Shown: positions 1 to 5,480 of the stretch, piece by piece | Position numbering within the stretch: position 1 is the first letter of the stretch | Layout: each line of letters opens with the position of its first letter | DNA from: JBGLNJ01 sp964353405 | Lineage (GTDB): Bacteria > Chloroflexota > Anaerolineae > Fen-1058 | Direction of reading: 5' to 3' | DNA: 5,480 nt | Assembly (NCBI GenBank): GCA_964353405.1 | Contig: CAYGWJ010000228.1 | Span: forward strand, 1-5,480 | The notes under the pieces: model-generated | The model's database searches: none | Seen by the model: only the letters and a program-made list of their open reading frames with translations | What the model was told of the DNA's origin: nothing | Program-made: the position numbers and the translations under genes

Positions 1-150
1 TCCCCTTGTCTCCCTGTCCCCTTGTCACCGTGTCACCCCGTCACCTTGTCAGCGTGTCACCCTGTCACCTTGCCACCCCGTCCCCTTGTCACCGTGTCAC
101 CCCGTCACCCTGTCACCTTGTCACCCCGACACCTTGTCACCGTGTCACCG
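1..150. repeat. Octamer tandem repeat array (GTCACCNN), about 19 units, open at the left edge
   Basis: From position 8 the sequence divides without indels into 8-bp units starting at 8, 16, 24 and so on to 144, with a partial unit at 1-7. The consensus is GTCACC followed by a variable dinucleotide (TT, CC, CT or GT). Departures are substitutions only: GTCTCC at 8, GTCCCC at 16 and 80, GTCAGC at 48, GCCACC at 72 and GACACC at 128. The array is not CRISPR because there are no unique spacers. It lies directly downstream of the NuoF-like gene, overlaps its last six bases and provides its TGA stop. On the plus strand all three frames are free of stops across the array, which explains spurious open frames there. 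The minus strand has TGA in nearly every unit. The left end is outside the window, so the total copy number is unknown. Function is unknown. Confidence 0.95.
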
Positions 151-2004
151 AACAAGAATCGCCTCAAACTTGCATACGCTCATGCACATTCCACACCGCG
201 TGCAGCGCGCCTCGTCAATCACGTGAACCTGCTTCTTGCCGCCCGTGATCGCTTCGCCAGGGCAATTCCGCAAACAGACCATACAGCCGGTGCAATTTTC
301 GGCAATGACCGAGTACGTGATGAGACCCTTGCAAACATGCGCGGGGCACGTCTTGTCGCGGATGTGCGCTTCGTATTCGTCCCGGAAATAGCGCAGCGTG
401 GAAAGCACTGGATTGGGCGCGGTCTGTCCCAGGCCGCACAGCGACGCTTGCCTGATTTCTTGGCCCAACTTTTCCAGGTATTCCACATCGCCCGGTTGGC
501 CTTGACCCGCGCAGATGCGCTCCAGCACGGTCAGCATGGATTTGGTGCCCACCCGGCATGGCACGCACTTGCCGCACGACTCTTCCTGCACAAAGGTCAT
601 AAAGTAGCGGGCAAAATCCACCATGCACGTATCTTCGTCGGTGACGACCATGCCGCCCGAGCCCATGATGGCGCCCAGCGCTGTCAGCGATTCATAGTCA
701 ATCGGCACATCCAGGTGCTCGGCGGGAACGCAGCCGCCTGACGGTCCGCCCAGTTGCGCCGCCTTGAAGCGTTTGCCTTGGGGGATGCCGCCGCCGATGT
801 CATAGATCACTTCGCGCAGCGTGATGCCCATCGGCACTTCGACCAGGCCCGTGTTGTTGATCTTGCCGACGACCGAAAAGATTTTGGTGCCCTTGGATTT
901 CTCGGTGCCAATGGTCGCAAAAGCCTGCCCCCCACGACCGATGATGATGGGGACATTGGCCCAGGTCTCGACATTGTTGATGTTGGTCGGCTTGCCCCAC
1001 AGGCCCGATTCGGCGGGATAAGGTGGACGCGGGCGCGGCTCTCCGATGCGTCCTTCAATGGATGCCATCAACGCCGTCTCTTCGCCGCAGACGAACGCGC
1101 CGGCCCCCAGCCGGATGCTCAGCGAAAAGTCAAACCCGCTGCCCAGGATGTTCTTGCCCAACAGCCCGGTCTGTTCGGCCTGCCGGATGGCGATCTTGAG
1201 ATTCTCCACAGCCAACGGGTACTCGGAGCGAATGTAGACATAGCCCTGGCGCACGCCGATGGCATATGCGCCTATGATCATGCCCTCGATGACGCTGTGT
1301 GGATTTCCTTCCATGACCGAGCGATCCATGAACGCGCCGGGGTCGCCTTCGTCGGCGTTGCAGACGATGTAGCCAATGCCGGCCGCCTGCACGTTCTTGC
1401 GGCATATCTCCCACTTCTGCCCGGCGGGGAACCCCGCGCCGCCGCGCCCGCGCAATCCCGAAACTTTGAGCTCGGCAATGACCTGTTCGGGCGCCATCCC
1501 GCCGAGCGTCTTGGCCAGCGAGGCATATCCACCCAGCGCCACATAATCTTCCAGGCGCGTCGGATCAATGCGCCCATTGAGGTTGAGCACCAGCCGCTTT
1601 TGTTTCTGGTAAAACGGCAGGTCAGGTTCGGCGTGAATGTGCTGCCCGGTGCGTGGATCGGTGTAGAGCAATCGCTCGATGATCTCGCCGCCGATGAGCG
1701 TCTTGCGGACAATCTCTGGCACATCGCCGGGCTTGACCTTCTGATACGAAAGGCGCTGCGGGTAAATTGTGATCAGCGGGCCGCATTCGCAGAAACCAGG
1801 GCAACCGGTGCCGACGACCTCTATCGGTGTGTTGAGTCGAACTTGGCTCAGTTCCTCGTGCAGTCCTGCCAAGACCTTTTGACTGCCCAAAGCCCGACAC
1901 CCGGTGCCATCGCAAACTCGCAGGCATGGCTTGCTCTCGTCCCACCCGGCGGCAAGCTGCGCCTGCCATGTTTGGAAATCCGCCACCGATTGCAATCGGT
2001 TCAT
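145..2004 (-). CDS. nuoF: NuoF/HydB-type NAD(P)H-oxidising flavin and iron-sulfur subunit
   Basis: This is a 619-residue cytoplasmic diaphorase subunit that by family exchanges electrons between NAD(P)H, FMN and iron-sulfur clusters. An N-terminal thioredoxin-like [2Fe-2S] domain shows C31-x4-C36 and C68-x3-C72. The core has the FMN/NADH-binding glycine-rich motif GRGGAGFPAGQKW (186-198) and GAGAFVCGEETAL (300-312). A [4Fe-4S] site is formed by C477-x2-C480-x2-C483 and C523. A C-terminal ferredoxin domain has C571/C574/C577/C581 and C601/C604/C607/C611. Length and domain order match HydB of bifurcating [FeFe] hydrogenases and HndC rather than the shorter complex I NuoF. The ATG at 2004 was chosen because AGAGG lies 7 nt upstream; a GTG at 2139 would run 45 residues back into nuoE. 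The gene follows nuoE by 38 nt. Its TGA stop falls in the octamer array. The true partner (hydrogenase, formate dehydrogenase or other) is not visible, so the symbol is a family label. Confidence 0.95.
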   Translation of the reverse strand: MNRLQSVADFQTWQAQLAAGWDESKPCLRVCDGTGCRALGSQKVLAGLHEELSQVRLNTPIEVVGTGCPGFCECGPLITIYPQRLSYQKVKPGDVPEIVRKTLIGGEIIERLLYTDPRTGQHIHAEPDLPFYQKQKRLVLNLNGRIDPTRLEDYVALGGYASLAKTLGGMAPEQVIAELKVSGLRGRGGAGFPAGQKWEICRKNVQAAGIGYIVCNADEGDPGAFMDRSVMEGNPHSVIEGMIIGAYAIGVRQGYVYIRSEYPLAVENLKIAIRQAEQTGLLGKNILGSGFDFSLSIRLGAGAFVCGEETALMASIEGRIGEPRPRPPYPAESGLWGKPTNINNVETWANVPIIIGRGGQAFATIGTEKSKGTKIFSVVGKINNTGLVEVPMGITLREVIYDIGGGIPQGKRFKAAQLGGPSGGCVPAEHLDVPIDYESLTALGAIMGSGGMVVTDEDTCMVDFARYFMTFVQEESCGKCVPCRVGTKSMLTVLERICAGQGQPGDVEYLEKLGQEIRQASLCGLGQTAPNPVLSTLRYFRDEYEAHIRDKTCPAHVCKGLITYSVIAENCTGCMVCLRNCPGEAITGGKKQVHVIDEARCTRCGMCMSVCKFEAILVR

Positions 2005-2011
2005 GATTCCG

Positions 2012-2016
2012 CCTCT
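2012..2016 (-). promoter_or_regulatory. Ribosome binding site of the NuoF-like gene
   Basis: On the minus strand AGAGG ends 7 nt before the ATG at 2004. This spacing supports the 619-residue start over the GTG at 2139, which lies inside nuoE. Confidence 0.6.
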
Positions 2017-2042
2017 GCCCCTACAATACTTGGCGCGTACTG

Positions 2043-2498
2043 TCAACCTGCAATGTGTTTCAACAGCACATCCACCTTTTGCGCCGTCATCTGACCCGAG
2101 TATTCGCCATCCGTCACGACGATTGGCCCGAGCGCGCACGCGCCCAGGCAGGTGACCGTCTCGAGCTTAAACGGCCTGTGGCGCGTCGTGCCGCCTGGCT
2201 TGACGCCCAGCTTGGTCTGCAAGCGGTCGAGCACCTGCGGGCTGCCGCGCACGTGACAGGCCGTGCCCGTGCAGACGTGCAAACAGTGCTCGCCTTTGGG
2301 CCTCAGGCTGAAAGCGTGATAGAACGTCGCCACGCTATAGGCTTGCGAAAGCGGCACGCCCAATCGCTCGCTCGCCAGCACCAGCGCCTCGAACGGCAAG
2401 TAGCGATACTGTGCCTGAATGCTTTCCAGCACCGCGATCAGCGACGCGTCATCTTGCGCTTCGTGGTTGATGAGGTCATACAGTTCAGTGACGTTCAT
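2043..2498 (-). CDS. nuoE: NuoE/HydC/HoxE-type thioredoxin-like [2Fe-2S] subunit
   Basis: This is a 151-residue cytoplasmic electron-transfer subunit that by family pairs with the NuoF-type flavoprotein. The N-terminal helical part contains YRYLPFEAL and the family hallmark SVATFYHAFSL (55-65). The [2Fe-2S] ligands are C76-x4-C81 (HVCTGTACHVRG) and C117-x3-C121 (TCLGACALGP), the standard spacing C-x4-C-x35-C-x3-C. The length is typical of HydC or HoxE. The ATG at 2498 has GGAG 5 nt upstream; an alternative GTG at 2531 would start inside the palindromic repeat and is unlikely. It lies 38 nt upstream of the NuoF-like gene on the same strand, so the two are very probably co-transcribed. It is separated from the M20 gene by 77 nt that are almost entirely a palindrome. 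All cluster ligands are intact. Confidence 0.95.
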   Translation of the reverse strand: MNVTELYDLINHEAQDDASLIAVLESIQAQYRYLPFEALVLASERLGVPLSQAYSVATFYHAFSLRPKGEHCLHVCTGTACHVRGSPQVLDRLQTKLGVKPGGTTRHRPFKLETVTCLGACALGPIVVTDGEYSGQMTAQKVDVLLKHIAG

Positions 2499-2503
2499 GG
2501 ATG

Positions 2504-2507
2504 CTCC
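2504..2507 (-). promoter_or_regulatory. Ribosome binding site of nuoE
   Basis: GGAG on the minus strand sits 5 nt before the ATG at 2498 and just outside the palindromic repeat. It decides the start in favour of 2498 over the GTG at 2531. Confidence 0.65.
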
Positions 2508-2510
2508 ATT

Positions 2511-2578
2511 TGACCACAGACCGCAGACCACCGATCACCTATCATGAACGGCGGTCTGTCGTCAGCCGTCCGTGGTCA
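2511..2578. repeat. 68-nt imperfect palindrome made of two opposed heptamer arrays
   Basis: The left arm is four 7-bp units, GACCACA, GACCGCA, GACCACC and GATCACC (2512-2539). The right arm is four units ending in GTC, namely GGCGGTC, TGTCGTC, AGCCGTC and CGTGGTC (2550-2577). The two sets face each other around a central TCATGA (2542-2547). The axis lies between 2544 and 2545. By eye 25 of 34 opposed positions are complementary, including perfect 7-bp ends TGACCAC and GTGGTCA. The element fills the gap between the M20 gene and nuoE, and its right end contains the M20 stop codon. As RNA it could fold into a long mismatched hairpin just upstream of the nuoE ribosome binding site. No T-tract follows, so it is not a standard intrinsic terminator. 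Whether it regulates, stabilises mRNA or is only a repeat element cannot be told from one copy. Confidence 0.85.
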
Positions 2579-3727
2579 TGTCAACAGTTGTGCTGCTGCC
2601 GACGCATAGACTCGCGCCGCCAGCGCCATCGCGTCAATCTCGATAAACTCATCCGGCTGGTGAGCCAGGGTCGCGTCCCCCGGCCCCAGGATAATGCTCG
2701 GAACGTGAAGTGCGGGCACAAAGATGCAAGCTTCGGTCGCAAATCGCACTCGCTCTGGCTCTGGTGGTTTGCCCATCACCTGCGCCGCGACCTGGGCAAA
2801 GCGTTGAACGACAGGCTCGTCGGGCGAGGTTTCGACGGCGGGTAAATTTGAGACCAGCCTGACCGATGCTTGAAAATCAGGGTTGCGGCGTTTCAGATCG
2901 GCGACAAGATTTCGCAGTTGTTGCAGCATCGCCGGGTGGTCTTGACCCGGCACCGTGCGCATGTCCACCGTGACCACGCACCGGTCGGGCACGACGTTGA
3001 CCTTGACACCGCCCTCAATCGTGTTGATGCTGCGCGTAAAATTGCCGAGCACAGGATGCGTCGTAAAGGGAAGGTCGAGCCGCTCGAACTCGCTCAACAG
3101 CGCCATCATCATCGTGATCGCGTTGCGGCCCAGCTCAGGCGTCGAGCCGTGCGCTGTTTTGCCGTGCGTCGTGAACTCGATCCAAAAGACTCCGCGCTCG
3201 GCCAGCCCCAGCCGGTTGCTCGTCGGCTCGGAGATAATGACGGCTTGCAGTGGGCCAAGGTCAGGCCGAGCCGCGATGACGGTTGCGCCGAGCATGTCCA
3301 CTTCTTCGCCGGCCGTGGCTGCCAAGACCAGATCGCCGCGAAGGTTCAGGCCAGAGGTGGCAAGCGCCTTGGCCGCCATCATCATCGCCGCCACGCCGCC
3401 CTTCATGTCCGCCGAGCCGCGCCCCCAGACCTTGCCGTCTTGTACTATGCCGTCAAAGGGAGTGTGCCTCCACTCGCCCGCGCCGACCGGCACCACGTCA
3501 ATGTGCCCATTGAACACAAGCGCAGGCAGCTCGCCCGTGCCCTTGAGCCGCGCCAATGCGCTCGCGCGGTTGGGGCCGTGCGGAACCAGCTCGCCCTCGA
3601 ATCCAAATTGCCTCAAAAACGCAAGCACATACTCGGCAGCCGGCAGTTCATCGCCGGGCGGGTTGACCGTCTGAAAGCGCACCAGGTCACGGCAGATCCC
3701 GGTCAGTTCGGAAGCATCAATGTTCAT
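2576..3727 (-). CDS. M20 family metallo-hydrolase (ArgE/DapE-type deacylase or dipeptidase)
   Basis: This is a 383-residue cytoplasmic zinc-dependent amidohydrolase, close to the usual family length. Expected dinuclear metal residues are in place: H75 in FNGHIDVVP, bridging D107 in WGRGSADMKGG, the catalytic pair E141-E142 in TAGEEVDMLGA, E167 in ISEPTS and H356 in ATLAHQPDE. The dimerisation (lid) domain lies at about 176-290 and contains the conserved H193 in GKTAHGS. The sequence does not settle the substrate; acetylornithine, succinyl-diaminopimelate and other N-acyl amino acids or peptides are all possible. The ATG at 3727 was chosen because family homology begins there and because it overlaps the upstream TGA as ATGA; an open frame reaching 4033 only shadows the upstream gene. 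Shine-Dalgarno complementarity is poor, consistent with translational coupling. No link between this hydrolase and the surrounding redox genes is known to me. Confidence 0.93.
   Translation of the reverse strand: MNIDASELTGICRDLVRFQTVNPPGDELPAAEYVLAFLRQFGFEGELVPHGPNRASALARLKGTGELPALVFNGHIDVVPVGAGEWRHTPFDGIVQDGKVWGRGSADMKGGVAAMMMAAKALATSGLNLRGDLVLAATAGEEVDMLGATVIAARPDLGPLQAVIISEPTSNRLGLAERGVFWIEFTTHGKTAHGSTPELGRNAITMMMALLSEFERLDLPFTTHPVLGNFTRSINTIEGGVKVNVVPDRCVVTVDMRTVPGQDHPAMLQQLRNLVADLKRRNPDFQASVRLVSNLPAVETSPDEPVVQRFAQVAAQVMGKPPEPERVRFATEACIFVPALHVPSIILGPGDATLAHQPDEFIEIDAMALAARVYASAAAQLLT
3724..3727 (-). other. ATGA stop/start overlap between the HoxU-like and M20 genes
   Basis: On the minus strand the TGA ending the iron-sulfur gene (3726-3724) shares two bases with the ATG of the M20 gene (3727-3725). 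Such overlaps usually mean one mRNA and re-initiation by the terminating ribosome. This ties the hydrolase to the redox operon. Confidence 0.9.
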
Positions 3728-4407
3728 TGAGCAATACCCAGCAACGAGTAGTAGTCCGTCGGGAACGGCTCGCCCGGCGGCTCGACCTCGCACAGCCGGC
3801 ACGCTCGCCGCGCGTAGGACGAGGCCCAGGTGTGCATCGTGCGAACCGGATGCGTAATGTCCTCGATGTGAATCGCGCCGGTCGGGCACACGAGCGCGCA
3901 CGTGGCGCACTCGATACAGTCCGCCGACGAAATCTGGAACGGCGTGCTGACGGCGCGCTCCATCCCGCGCTGCGTCAGGCTGATCGCGCTCACGCCGACG
4001 ATTTCCTTGCACGCTCGCACGCACAGCCCGCACAGGATGCAGTCGTTCGGCTCAAGCGTCACGTAAGGCGACTCGACGCCATACTCCTGTGCCAGCGTTT
4101 GCACGGTGGGCAAGTGACCGGCAGTTGCCATCAGCAATTCAATCACCGTGCGCCGCGCGTCGAGCACCATGGGCGAGTTGGTGCGGACGACCAGCCCCTC
4201 CTCGCACGGATAGGCGCACGAGGCGACGAGCTTGCTGCCTCGTGCACTCACCAGCTCGACCAGGCACAACCGGCACGCCGCATACGGCGCGAGTGATTCG
4301 AGGTAGCACAGCGTGGGGATGTGGATGCCGCGCTCGCGGGCAGCTAGGAGCAGGGTGTAGCCTTGCGGAATCTCGACAAGTTGATCGTCAATCGTCAGTC
4401 GAAGCAT
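3724..4407 (-). CDS. HoxU/NuoG N-terminus-like iron-sulfur protein lacking the His-Cys cluster
   Basis: This is a 227-residue cytoplasmic electron-wiring protein. The N-terminal plant-type [2Fe-2S] domain has C34-x10-C45-x2-C48-x15-C64. A 2[4Fe-4S] ferredoxin domain follows, with C123/C126/C129/C133 (CILCGLCVRAC) and C164/C167/C170/C174 (CIECATCALVC). In HoxU and NuoG a Cys3His [4Fe-4S] motif lies between these domains. Here the segment reads MATAGHLPTVQTLAQEYGV (93-111), with no cysteine and about ten residues fewer than the usual motif. The tail after 180 carries an isolated C203-x2-C206. By family it would relay electrons between the NuoE/NuoF diaphorase and a catalytic subunit. The ATG at 4407 has GAGG 10 nt upstream. 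It starts 19 nt after the DUF4010 gene and overlaps the M20 gene by 4 nt. It could also be described as a free-standing HydA N-terminal domain without the H-cluster. Confidence 0.9.
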   Translation of the reverse strand: MLRLTIDDQLVEIPQGYTLLLAARERGIHIPTLCYLESLAPYAACRLCLVELVSARGSKLVASCAYPCEEGLVVRTNSPMVLDARRTVIELLMATAGHLPTVQTLAQEYGVESPYVTLEPNDCILCGLCVRACKEIVGVSAISLTQRGMERAVSTPFQISSADCIECATCALVCPTGAIHIEDITHPVRTMHTWASSYARRACRLCEVEPPGEPFPTDYYSLLGIAQ

Positions 4408-4426
4408 GATTTACAAACCTCGATCA

Positions 4427-5480
4427 TTATCTGACCAGAAATACGGCTACCCCGCCCGCGGCCAGCACCAACACCACCAACGGCAACATGCGGTTGCGCA
4501 ATTGCGGCGCGGCCATCGAGACGATCATGCCGCTCTTGACCAGGGTGTTCGACAATACGGCGATAAGAATGGTGCGTCCCGCCAGGCCCGCATTGGCCGG
4601 GTTTGCCAGCGCCAGATTGGCCATCGAGAGCGAAATGGCATCCACATCGGTCAGACCGGCTAACGCCCCAGCCAGGTAGAGTCCTGCACTGCCCAAAAAC
4701 GCTTCGGCGGCTTTGGCGACAAACGTGATCACACCAAACATCAAGCCGAACTTGATCGCTTCACTCAACTCAAATGGATTGGGCCCGGATTTCACGGTGC
4801 CTCTGGCTTGTGTGCGGCTGCGCCACCACAACCAGGCGCAAATGCCCAGGCTGACCAGCGCCATCAGGCCGATGCCGATGCCCAGGCGTCGCACCAGGGC
4901 CACATTCACCACCGCCACCGCTGCCAATACCCGAAAGAACATCACCGTCCACGCCAGCAAGATGCCCAGGGCCAGCGCCTCCGCCGCTTGCGGTTCAGTC
5001 TTGCTGCGCTGCGAAAAACCCAGCGTGATGGCGGTGCTGGAAACCAATCCACCCAGAATGCCCGTCAGCCCAATGCCATGTTCTTGCCCCACCACTTTGA
5101 CCAGAATGTAGCTGGCAAAGTTCAGACCCGAAATGAGGACCACCATGAGCCAGATTTTGTAAGGATTGAGGACATCCAATGGCGGCGGCCCATAGTTCTG
5201 GTTGGGCAGCAGGGGCAGGATAATGAGCGTGATAACGGCAAACTTGAGCGTGGCTTCTACATCAGCCACTTCAATGTGCGCCGCCAAATCGTGCAGCCAG
5301 TTCTTCAAAGCCAACAGTAACAGGTTCGCCACGCCGAGCGCCGCCGCCAGTCCCACCCAACCCCACACGCACAAGGCGCCCAGCAAAAAAGCCAACAGCA
5401 CGGTGATCTCGGTGGTGATGCCCAGCTCGCCGCGATACGCCGTGATCGCGTACGATACCCAGACCAGGCCCATCACGGCG
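4427..5480 (-). CDS. MgtC/SapB-DUF4010 family membrane protein, partial (5' end outside window)
   Basis: The reading frame is open to the right edge, so the start lies beyond 5480; about 350 C-terminal residues are visible. They form many hydrophobic segments, roughly ten membrane spans. The first part (GELGITTEITVLLAFLLGA and the following LLLLALKNWLHDL) resembles the end of an MgtC/SapB-type domain. The remainder carries DUF4010-like signatures: PNQNYGPPPLDVLNPYKIW, GLTGILGGLVSSTAITLGFS, ALAGLTDVDAISLSMANLA and NTLVKSGM. Full-length relatives are about 420 residues, so roughly 70 residues are probably missing. This is an inner-membrane protein of unestablished function, and magnesium transport should not be assumed from the MgtC name. 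The TAA stop at 4429-4427 is 19 nt before the HoxU-like gene with no terminator between them, so read-through into the redox genes is likely. Confidence 0.9.
   Translation of the reverse strand, partial: AVMGLVWVSYAITAYRGELGITTEITVLLAFLLGALCVWGWVGLAAALGVANLLLLALKNWLHDLAAHIEVADVEATLKFAVITLIILPLLPNQNYGPPPLDVLNPYKIWLMVVLISGLNFASYILVKVVGQEHGIGLTGILGGLVSSTAITLGFSQRSKTEPQAAEALALGILLAWTVMFFRVLAAVAVVNVALVRRLGIGIGLMALVSLGICAWLWWRSRTQARGTVKSGPNPFELSEAIKFGLMFGVITFVAKAAEAFLGSAGLYLAGALAGLTDVDAISLSMANLALANPANAGLAGRTILIAVLSNTLVKSGMIVSMAAPQLRNRMLPLVVLVLAAGGVAVFLVR

Noticed and set aside
1..150. CRISPR array
   Set aside because: The 8-bp units are contiguous, with no spacers and no cas genes.
22..741. Plus-strand open frame of 239 codons beginning with an octapeptide-like repeat
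   Set aside because: It runs through the octamer array, where the plus strand has no stops in any frame, and then lies antisense to the NuoF-like gene. It has no recognisable domain.
2017..2046. TTGACA (minus strand, 2046-2041) with TATTGT as a promoter for the NuoF-like gene
   Set aside because: The spacer is only 12 nt, too short for a sigma-70 promoter, and TTGACA contains the nuoE stop codon. No better -10 lies at 17 nt.
754..2094. Plus-strand open frame of 446 codons
   Set aside because: It is wholly antisense to the NuoF-like gene and the end of nuoE, both with full cluster motifs. Long antisense frames are expected at this GC content.
2005..2139. Upstream GTG start adding 45 residues to the NuoF-like protein
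   Set aside because: It would overlap the 3' end of nuoE, and the added residues do not resemble the family. The ATG at 2004 has AGAGG at good spacing.
2511..2578. Rho-independent terminator between the M20 gene and nuoE
   Set aside because: The minus-strand sequence after the stem is AAATGGAGC, with no U-tract, and the stem is long and mismatched. Some attenuation cannot be excluded.
3728..4033. N-terminal extension of the M20 protein
   Set aside because: The extra 102 residues are an out-of-frame reading of the HoxU-like gene, and M20 homology begins at the ATG at 3727.
145..4407. Respiratory complex I operon
   Set aside because: No NuoA-D or NuoH-N subunits are present, the NuoF has HydB-type N- and C-terminal additions, and the NuoG-like protein lacks the large molybdopterin-like domain.

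Overview
This GC-rich bacterial window carries five protein-coding genes, all read from the minus strand, so transcription runs from the right edge to the left edge. No RNA gene, insertion sequence or CRISPR array is visible. The composition, the HydB/HydC-type NADH-oxidising subunits and the short period-7 and period-8 intergenic repeats fit an anaerobic or facultative environmental bacterium, possibly Chloroflexota (Anaerolineae-like). That placement rests on recalled genome style and is weak.

In transcription order: (1) 5480-4427, the C-terminal part of a multi-pass MgtC/SapB-DUF4010 membrane protein cut by the window edge. (2) 4407-3724, a 227-residue HoxU/NuoG-N-terminus-like iron-sulfur protein with one [2Fe-2S] and two [4Fe-4S] sites but no His-Cys cluster motif. 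(3) 3727-2576, an M20 (ArgE/DapE-type) metallo-deacylase whose ATG overlaps the stop of gene 2 in an ATGA. (4) 2498-2043, a NuoE/HydC/HoxE-type [2Fe-2S] protein. (5) 2004-145, a 619-residue NuoF/HydB-type flavin and iron-sulfur subunit with an extra N-terminal [2Fe-2S] domain and a C-terminal 2[4Fe-4S] ferredoxin domain.

Genes 2, 4 and 5 together make a complete NAD(P)H-oxidising diaphorase module, as in Hox or HydABC hydrogenases and NAD-dependent formate dehydrogenases. No hydrogenase, formate dehydrogenase or Hdr subunit lies in the window, so the enzyme served is unknown; it may lie beyond position 1. An M20 hydrolase sits inside this redox module, which is unexpected.

Two non-coding structures stand out. 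Positions 1-150 are a tandem array of about 19 octamers (GTCACCNN) that runs off the left edge and supplies the stop codon of the NuoF-like gene. The gap between the M20 gene and nuoE is filled by a 68-nt imperfect palindrome (2511-2578) built from four heptamers facing four inverted heptamers, centred on TCATGA; it supplies the M20 stop codon. The longest stretch without a gene is the left 144 bases, and the octamer array fills it.
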